A stretch of 64,000 bases of DNA from Laguncularia racemosa (lineage: Eukaryota > Streptophyta > Magnoliopsida > Myrtales > Combretaceae). This document shows, one piece after another, positions 57,201-64,000 of the stretch (the first letter of the stretch is position 1; every line of letters begins with the position of its first letter). A program made the position numbers and the translations under genes. The stretch is from contig JBBMOL010000018.1 in NCBI GenBank assembly GCA_037954665.1, positions 4,836,001 to 4,900,000 on the forward strand, written 5' to 3'. The notes beneath the pieces were generated by a model. That model searched no databases and was not told the origin of the DNA. It saw only the letters and a list, made by a program, of their open reading frames with translations.

Positions 57201-60200
57201 GTACCACTGGAGATGTAAAAAGAGTAACCAATGCATCTATATTTCGTTGATGACTTAATCATCTTTATGAAGGGGGAAGTTAGCACTATCCTATTCATTA
57301 AACTCATCATATCTGAATTCCAAGAACTCTATGGACTTCCATCTAAGAGTCAAGTGTTTTTTAGTGGTGTTTCTTACCTTATCAAAGCTTCAATTGTGTC
57401 TCCACTGGGCTTCCAAGTTGGCACCTTACCTATTAGATACCTAGGTGTGCCCTTGATCATCACAAGGCTCATGAGAGTTGGCTGTATTGATTTAGTGAAG
57501 ATATTTTCTCACTGATTGCATTGGACGAGTAAAATTCTCTCTTTTGTGGTGAATCCAGCATTTCAAGATTGGTCTCTTTTCCTTGCAATTATACCAGTCT
57601 TCTATTTTTGTTCTCTCCAAAAATTCTTTGAACAAGTTGATGTTCAAAATGAAGAGATTTTTGTGGAATGGGTTAGAAGATAGAGCCAAAGTTAAAGTTG
57701 CTAGGGATGATGTATGCAAACCCAAGAGTGAAGGGGGCTGAGGAATTCTGGAGCTTGAGAGACATGGAATAAGACAGCAAAAGTGAAGCACATCTGTTCT
57801 CTTTTTGATGGTTATGAGGATGCCTCTAGCTGAGTTGGGTGCACTCTGAACTTCTCAAGGGTCATACCTCGTGGTCTATTTAAATACTGAGTGAAGGTTC
57901 TTAGTCTTGGAAGAAGATTTTGAAAGCAAGATCCATTGCTTGTTTGCTATTTAGATGGAAAATTGGAGATGGAGTTAAAATATCCCTTTGGTACGATGAG
58001 TGGCATCCTAAAGGACCGCTAGTTGATTGGTTGGGAGAGAGGGGTGTAATAATGTGGATTGGGCCAAAAGAAAGTCTTCTCTGTTGCATTATTAAGAATC
58101 TACAGTGGGATTGGCCACAGCAGAGCTTTGGATTCAGTAGGATGCTGATCTTAGGGGCACTAATCCAGTGGAAGTTGTCATGGATAAGTTGGTGTGGTAA
58201 GTCTAATCCCTCAAAAACCATGTCCATAAAGGATGCTTATAGTGCTGTTGTTGCCTTGTTGGAAGTAGTGTTGGCATTCCTTGGCACACCCCAGTGTGGG
58301 ACAAGGAGTAATACTCCTCACAATGCTTTTCATTTTGGTGGATTACTTTAAGGGAGTGCCTATATACTATGGTCAAACTGGTTTCTTGGGGAGTTTAAAA
58401 CCACGAGAGATGTTATCATTGCAAAATTTTGCTCTTCTACCTATTAATTATCTTCTTGGCCAGCTCTAGTTATAGCGCTTTATGAAGTCTCTTGAGGAAC
58501 ATCCTTTTCTTTTACAGGTGTAGTCAGTCTGAAGTGCTTACTAGTTGGAGCCTGTTGGATGGAATTTCAATGGAAATAAGGTTGTTATTTATAAAATTGT
58601 CTTGGATGGACTCTCAAGCACTATTGCAGGATTTTTGTGCTGTGTTTCTGTGAATTGAATGCTTTGCATTTTTAACTGATACCATTTGAAATGATGGTGG
58701 AGATTAATGATAGGGAAATATGCTTGTAATTTTCTAGCGGTCAAAGTTGGCTTTTGCTTTGCATGAAACCTTAAAGGTCTCTTCACTACTAGAAAATAGG
58801 TTGGCAGAGACTTTGTATGGCTCTTTGTATGGCTACTAGATTGCATTTATAACACATTCTGCTGTTGAATTTAGGGATTTTTTTTTCCTTCCTGCGTGAC
58901 CACCAGGAATACATGTTGATTACTGCCAAAATGGATGAGGAAGGATTTGATAAAAAAAATTACAGGGGGAAACTTAGTTATTACTGCCAAAGTTCTGATA
59001 TCTATAGTATGGTTCTTGTTTATTTGTCTTATGTTTGTATTTCTTTGCTTAGCAGACTATAGCAACTGTGTGCATGTTTCTTGCTGGAAAGGTTGAAGAG
59101 ACTCCTCGTCCACTGAAGGATGTCATTCTTGTTTCTTATGAAATTGTACATAAAAAGGATCCTGCTGCAGCTCAGAGAATCAAACAGAAGGTGTTCTTTA
59201 ATTTCCCAATTTATTTGAAAAGTCTGATTGATTCTTACCTGATTTGGTGCGAGTTCTTCCATACTCTACTTTGCGTCCATCCATTGTTATCTGATCATTT
59301 GTAGAAGAAAATTTTCATATTCTTGTCACTTTATTGATATGATCATTGTACCCTTGTTATTCAGTAGAATCCTCCCAATGCATTTTTTCTGAAAGATCCA
59401 CCTGCCTTTCTGATTGTTAATTTGAGTTGGCATTACACGAGATAAGAGTACGGTTTGTTTTGAACAATTCTTCTCAGCAATTAATTTCAGGCAATTGTGA
59501 ATCATCCATTAATTGTGATCTTTTGGTCATTTCAATATTCATACTTTATGCCAGATGTATAGAATGGGTGAACTGCCTCTCCCTGCTGTGTCTCAGATTT
59601 AGTTGCATATGTACACATATATTCATACATATATGTGGTGTGTGATCAGCTTTAAGATTTTACTCTTGCTGTAATGAGGTTTTAATAAGTAGCACTGTTG
59701 AATATGCAGGAAGTGTATGAACAGCAGAAAGAGCTTATTTTACTTGGTGAGAGGGTAGTACTTGCAACTTTGGGCTTTGATCTCAATGTTCACCATCCAT
59801 ATAAGCCTCTTGTTGAAGCAATAAAAAAGTTCAAGGTTGCACAGAATGCACTTGCTCAAGTTGCATGGAATTTTGTCAATGATGGGTATGATTTGGATGA
59901 TGCTTTTTGCCTATCCTTTGATATAAGAATTAAGTTGCTCCCATCTTCATATCTTTTACAACTTGTGAGGTGGCTTGCAGGCTGAGGACATCGCTCTGCC
60001 TGCAATTTAAGCCCCATCACATTGCAGCAGGTGCTATTTTCCTTGCTGCCAAGTTCCTCAAAGTGAAGCTCCCCTCAGATGGTGAGAAGGTCTGGTGGCA
60101 GGAATTTGATGTCACCCCACGCCAATTGGAGGGTTGGTGTCCTCCCCTACATTTTTCTGTAAAGATAACGTGGTTATTGTAGGGTTATTTTTGTATGACC

Positions 60201-61547
60201 TTGTAGGATCATACTGGATATTTCTATGTAATGGATCTGTGGATTAAGTGGCTTTTTTGGTGACTGTTCAACAATTCATTCTGTAATCTGTGTGTATTTT
60301 AGCATGCATTCTTGGCAGAGTGCATGCTTTTTGTTTGGGGAGTAGGTTGTTATCTCCCTCCCCCTTTCCTCTTCTTCCCCCAGTATAAATTATCTGCTTC
60401 TTTTGTAGCTATGCATTTATTCTATGATTTGTATTCTAATGAATTTTAGGGTTATATAAGATGATTTCTTTTACTGATGGACATTTTTGTTTGTCTTTCA
60501 GAGGTTAGCAATCAGATGCTGGAGTTATATGAGCAAAACAGAATGCCTCCATCTCAAGGTAGTGAAATTGATGGTAGTGGTGGAGGTGGGTCTGCTCACC
60601 GCCCTTCAAAACTTCCAGCAGCAAGTGAGGAGCAGGCTTCAAAGCAAGCATCATCTCGTCTAGCTCCTGATCAACTTCTTGGTGAGAATCATGGAGCAGG
60701 AATAAGAGTTGCACATCATCCAAATAATGATCATGGCAATTTGGACACTGGCAGTGTTATTACTGATCATAGAATTGATATGGAAGCAAAAGAAAACCAG
60801 CATCCTGATCATTTTCTTAGTAAAGAAAATAGTAGAGATCATCCAAACAGATTCAAATCACGGGGAGGGGTGGAAGATCATGAAAGAAGTGGCAGAAGGA
60901 ATGATGCCATGGAACCTGGTGAATGGGTTGATGATGCTGCGTCTCGTAAGCCTGGGAGCTTCATTGGTAGAAATTTAGAGCTTCGAGAAGGAATGATTGG
61001 TCAGTCTCCAAAAGAGGCTATTAAGTTTGACAAAGACAAGGTAAAAGCAGCACTCGAGAAAAGGCGAAGAGAGCGTCCAGAACCAATAAAAAAGAAGGAT
61101 GTGATGGATGAGGATGATTTAATTGAGAGGGAGTTAGAAGTTGGTGTTGAATTGGCAGTAGAAGATGAGAAGATGAAGCAGGAAAGGAGGCAGAGCCGGT
61201 CTAAATCTGAGAATCTTGATCATGAGGAAGCTGGGGATGGAAAACACCCTTCCATGCGGGTGCAGCCACTGTGGAGAGTAGAAGTGGATAACCCTGAAGA
61301 AGGGGAAATGTTAGAAGATGCTTCACCCATGCTCAACAGCCGCAAAAGAAGAGGAAGCCCCATGGAAAGACAGATGGAAGGAAAGAAGCGGCAGGATTAT
61401 ACATCTAGTTACAATCGGGATACTGGAGAAGATGGACACAGGGGAGGTAGGGTTGGTTATGGGGAAAAGGAACATAGAAGGCACTCACAAGAGAATGGTT
61501 ATGTGGCAGATCGGGAGAATAGAAGGCATGCACAGGAGAACTATTAG
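48237..61547 (+). CDS. CYCT1: Cyclin T (CYCT1;4/CYCT1;5-like), six coding exons
   Basis: The predicted exons are 48237-48448, 51462-51543, 59056-59190, 59710-59885, 59981-60132 and 60502-61547. They join to 1803 nt and 600 residues with every intron GT-AG. The family pairs with CDKC kinases in P-TEFb, which phosphorylates the RNA polymerase II tail in the nucleus. The N-terminus holds [16 protein letters not shown] (27-42) and [16 protein letters not shown]. The first cyclin fold holds [13 protein letters not shown] (108-120), where Lys110 and Glu113 occupy the usual CDK-contact positions. The second fold includes [20 protein letters not shown] and [16 protein letters not shown]. The hydrophilic C-terminus keeps [10 protein letters not shown] (455-464) and ends RRHAQENY. 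Length fits Arabidopsis homologues (about 540-580). No stop or frameshift breaks the joined frame. The ATG is the first in frame; upstream codons are non-ATG. Confidence 0.93.
48449..51461 (+). other. Intron 1 of cyclin T (about 3.0 kb)
   Basis: The donor is AAAGT|GTAAGC and the acceptor TGATGCAG|ACCTC; the split Val codon (GT|A) keeps the frame. No gene or clear transposon is seen inside. A GGAATTTGGATTCCTTGGAATCC self-complementary patch near 50379-50402 hints at a short inverted-repeat element. Confidence 0.85.
53050..53222. mobile_element. Possible MITE-like element in cyclin T intron 2
   Basis: The left end GGGGGGAATAACCATTAC and the right end AGTATATTCCCC have GGGGAATA in inverted orientation. 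The interval is about 170 bp, and it includes further partial self-complementary parts (GGGAAACTTC, AATAGCTATT). The inverted repeats are short, so the call is weak. Confidence 0.3.
53390..55070 (+). pseudogene. LINE ORF1 (DUF4283 and zinc knuckle), broken
   Basis: Pieces in order are [20 protein letters not shown], then [20 protein letters not shown] with [12 protein letters not shown], then [15 protein letters not shown] with ALDMPL, then [13 protein letters not shown]. The middle matches the DUF4283 pattern (VDVxSxxxGFFFFKF...LxxQPLxLxRW...VPVWVxLxxLP). The last is a zinc knuckle whose final Cys region is lost. The domain is interrupted between WLIAWK (about 54195) and IPIWVK (about 54485) by about 290 bp of unrelated sequence. 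Confidence 0.65.
54210..54482 (+). mobile_element. Probable LINE 3'-tail fragment nested in LINE ORF1
   Basis: This block interrupts the DUF4283-like domain. It ends with CTTGTACAGCGGCATTTGGC followed by TTTTAACTTTTAATGAAATA and TTTCATCAAAA, which resembles the 3' ends of plant L1 elements. The borders are judged only from where the ORF1 text breaks and resumes. Confidence 0.35.
55250..58480 (+). pseudogene. LINE ORF2 (endonuclease, RT, zf-RVT), broken
   Basis: The endonuclease part includes [20 protein letters not shown] text at about 55670-55720. RT pieces are [17 protein letters not shown] (56890), [15 protein letters not shown] (57232) with catalytic FVDD, and [16 protein letters not shown] (57415). 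The C-terminal zf-RVT-like region includes [20 protein letters not shown] with VCKPKSEGG (57643-57740), then [20 protein letters not shown] with [10 protein letters not shown] (57930-58020). This is the normal order for plant L1 ORF2, which nicks DNA and copies the LINE RNA. Stops occur in every part. Confidence 0.8.
59191..59709 (+). other. Intron 3 of cyclin T
   Basis: The donor AGAAG|GTGTTC is weak beyond the GT, and the acceptor is ATATGCAG|GAAGTG. The joined residues IKQK-EVYEQQ match the family exactly, so the junction is well supported. Confidence 0.85.
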
Positions 61548-61563
61548 CACAGGAGAACTATTA
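61530..61563. repeat. 17-bp perfect tandem duplication across the cyclin T stop codon
   Basis: GCACAGGAGAACTATTA occurs at 61530-61546 and again at 61547-61563. The TAG stop (61545-61547) is formed by the junction. With one copy the frame would still stop at the same codon (TAA), so the protein end is not changed. Confidence 0.9.
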
Positions 61564-64000
61564 ATTTGATATCGTTTGTCATGGACAGTCATGCTTTTCC
61601 CAGAAGCTTTTGGGGAGTTCAGGGACTTCCCTAAGCCTGATAGTATAGTATGTGGTTGATCTTTGTGATGTGCAGGGTGTATATGTCGTTGGAAAAATAT
61701 GTTGAATGGGGCCTGGGGTGCATGATCGTAGGCATTCTCTGTTGTAACTGTGCAATGATCCAGCAGCTTAAGAACAATGCAGCTTTATTTATGAAGTTAT
61801 TACTTAAATGAAAGGGAAGATGTGGCAACAATCAACGCCTTCTTCCCCCAACTATATTCTTCTGCCCAGGATTCTCGGCAAAGGCAGATTGTTCTTATAA
61901 AAATCTGATCATACAATCTAATTTTGGCATATGATAATTTAGTAGATATGTTAAAGTATCGTGTGTGAGTAATCTTTTCTTTGCGGTTATTATGGAGACT
62001 TTAGCTGAAGTAATGGCATTACATGTTAGATGCCTTAGGTTGGTTGGATGTACTGAGTCCGTCTATGTTTTCTTCACCGGATATTTCAACCGAAAAAGAC
62101 CGGCTGACGGGCGGCCAGTCTCTATTGCAGTACTTCTTGTTTTTCCAATCAGTAACGTATGATCACTTTTTTTTTTGTGTGTAAATTGAGTGTATATCTT
62201 GGACCTTGATGTGTCTATGCCATCATTGTTAAAAGGGATAATTTAGTATTTGGTACCTTTTTATCATTTAAGCATCCAAGGTGCTAATTGAATTTGACAG
62301 TCATGCTACCGTTTTGAACCAAGTAGGGGCATGACATGTCATGCGTCTTAAACAACCTATTTTAAATGTGGAAAGCCACTCGGAATGCCCACTAAGTCTT
62401 GAAGGTAGTGTAGTGTAATCTGGAGGAAGGGAGTGGAATGAGATCGGAATGCAAAGAGTATTTTCATGGAATGTATTTTACGGAATAATTTTGCACCTAC
62501 AATTGGTCGGACAGTAGAAATACTCGGGGATTGCTTGTAAACAATACAAAATGCCCCTGTATTCAATATTTCCAGTTCTCGACATCAGCCACGCTAACCT
62601 CCACCGGTGTCCATAGGCGTATGTGCACCTCTCATCTCATCTCTCTCTCTCTCTGCTTTCTGTCACTTCTCACTCTATCTCTCCCTTACATCCCACTTGC
62701 CTACGTTGTTCACATGACTTGAAGAGGGTCGTCGATGTTGGGCAATCTAAGGAGAATCACTGTGCTTGGTGACTTAAGGTGCATCGTCTTCTCAGCATGT
62801 TTGCTCTCTCCGAGATCCGGATAGGTCATTTTTTCCCCCTTTTTGCCGGGCAGGGTCCTAGTAATATTAGTCCTGGGCATAGTATGTGGTCCTGGTCCAG
62901 TCAATTCAACGTATCGGTGGTTCTATGTGGTGGTTCATGGTGAGCATGGTGCTTGGCGGGGTTTTTAGTTGTTGGGATCGGTATCTTGCTGTAGGTGTTT
63001 GATGGCTCTGGGTTGATGCTGTTTGCCAATGGATGGTAGAGGAAGAGATGGAAGAAGAAGGAGAAAAGGTTTAAGTGTAAAAGTCCAATAATTATGGGAG
63101 GAGTAAGGTAGGAATGAGCATTCCTTCCCCCAATAAAGATGCTCGCTCCTAGGTAGGTGGGATATTTTTTTCGCCCCTTCGATGAATGTGTAAATTACAC
63201 GTTTATCTCGACTTTAGGTTATACTCGCATTCTATTGTAGTAAAATTGTAGTTTTACTGTGAAAATCAATTAAAAAGAGAATATGCGCGTTCAATGGATC
63301 TAATGTACAAAAATAATGAAAAATTGGGCTTTATACTAGTGAACTAAAATGCAACCTCAATTTTAAAGATAATAAGATTAAATGTAAAACGAGCTAATAT
63401 AAATGTGTATTTACATTTTATCTTAAAATTAATTCTGTAAAAATGATATTATTATTATTAAAAAGACAATCAAGTTGAACCTAAAATAAATCATGAACAG
63501 AAGTTTATTAACCTTACTAATGTATTGAGAAGTGGGCTTTTATCTTAAGGGAAAAAAAGTGCTTTTATCCTTAGAAGATTGTTAAAATTAGTTATATATG
63601 TCCTAAAACAACTTGGTATTCTCCAATATAATTAATGATTAGTTGTTTATAATTATGTGTATGATGGGGTTGTTGTAGATGGTCAATCATATGCAAGGTG
63701 TATATTAGTTGACTTGAAGAAGTCTTGAGTTAATGATACATAGAGGATATGTACCGGTTGATTTGCAAAAAAATCAAGTTGAAGACATGTGAAGGGATGT
63801 TAGAAAGAGGTAAAGGAAGAGAAACAAACAAACTCGGTTCCTCAAGAATGTGTGTGTACCAACGGATCAAATATCAATATTTTTGCTTGTTCTTCGTTCA
63901 TTCTTGATTGATTAATTGTTTTGATCCTTAGTGTAGTAATCCTAATAAAATGTTGATGTTTCTTAAAAGCTTGCTAATGCCCTAAAAGTTTCCAATGAGG
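61548..64000. other. 3' UTR of cyclin T and downstream intergenic DNA
   Basis: The first 300-400 bp should be 3' UTR; a poly(A) signal was not settled. No gene was recognised after that. A (CT)n run lies at about 62636-62656. GGAATGAGCATTCC near 63112 is a short palindrome. AT-rich DNA fills the end of the window. Confidence 0.5.

Larger units (their letters stand above)
53380..58480 (+). mobile_element. L1-type LINE, decayed, sense in cyclin T intron 2
   Basis: Plus-strand remains of both LINE frames are present in order: ORF1 with a DUF4283-like domain and a zinc knuckle, then ORF2 with endonuclease, reverse transcriptase and a C-terminal zinc-binding region. Many stops and frame changes show it is dead. 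A clear poly(A) end and target duplication were not found, so both borders are approximate. Cyclin T exons lie on both sides, so it is spliced out as intron sequence. Confidence 0.8.
51544..59055 (+). other. Intron 2 of cyclin T (about 7.5 kb) with a LINE inside
   Basis: The donor is AGAAGG|GTGCGT and the acceptor CTTAGCAG|ACTATAG, at codon phase 0. The residues on both sides (HAKNDRR and TIATVCMF) are contiguous in known cyclin T proteins, which supports the long intron. Its size comes mostly from an L1-type LINE at about 53.3-58.5 kb in the sense direction. Confidence 0.88.

Noticed and set aside
61965..62162. A 65-codon frame downstream of cyclin T
   Set aside because: There is no recognised domain, it is short, and it lies just past the likely 3' UTR. 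Nothing separates it from chance.
1..64000. CRISPR arrays, bacterial operons or ribosome binding sites
   Set aside because: The sequence is plant nuclear DNA. The regular repeats found are LTR or UTR tandem repeats, without the conserved-repeat and unique-spacer layout of CRISPR.

Overview
This window is a stretch of a eudicot-like plant nuclear genome. The evidence is one spliced gene whose introns are cut at plant-type GT/AG sites, AT-rich intergenic DNA, and layers of plant retrotransposon families (Ty3/gypsy Tat and chromovirus types, Ty1/copia, L1-type LINE). The species cannot be named from sequence alone. About 47 kb on the left is a retrotransposon graveyard, and the only intact gene lies at 48-61.5 kb.

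Layout, left to right. (1) 1-8726, + strand: the 3' part of a Tat-lineage Ty3/gypsy element with protease, reverse transcriptase, RNase H, a second archaeal-type RNase H and integrase, all broken. It continues with a tandem-repeat 3' UTR, a hairpin, a polypurine tract and a 1972-bp 3' LTR. (2) 8727-19150, - strand: gag, leader and 5' LTR of another Tat element. That LTR is split by a nearly complete Ty1/copia element at 13071-18054, which has a GATTT target duplication and 11 in-frame stops but no frameshift. (3) 19151-20589: a + strand Tat LTR fragment. (4) 20590-25380, - strand: the 3' half of a Tat element, whose integrase is cut by a 1647-bp solo LTR with an AGATG target duplication. (5) 25380-27886: a + strand Tat LTR. 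(6) 28424-33774: an old, complete but dead chromovirus-like element, + strand. (7) 34879-38008: a - strand gypsy remnant with gag and protease only. (8) 39116-44495: a 5.4-kb solo LTR with an ATGTG target duplication, carrying about 2.4 kb of low-complexity sequence. (9) 44669-44964: a zinc-ribbon gene fragment like the N-terminus of EDR4 proteins, followed by a - strand Tat LTR.

The gene at 48237-61547 (+) is an apparently intact cyclin T of the CYCT1;4/CYCT1;5 type, with six coding exons and 600 residues. By family knowledge it is the regulatory partner of CDKC kinases in the plant P-TEFb complex. Its second intron is about 7.5 kb because it holds a sense-strand, decayed L1-type LINE (about 53.3-58.5 kb). 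The last 2.4 kb shows no gene.

The most interesting signals are: tRNA-like pol III A/B box pairs in four separate Tat LTRs; a near-perfect 15-bp hairpin beside the Tat polypurine tract; the deamination-type pattern of stops in an otherwise young copia element; CACGGCCGTG palindrome repeats in two unrelated LTRs; and the giant microsatellite-rich solo LTR. No database search was possible. Lineage names rest on recognised protein motifs, and many element boundaries are approximate.
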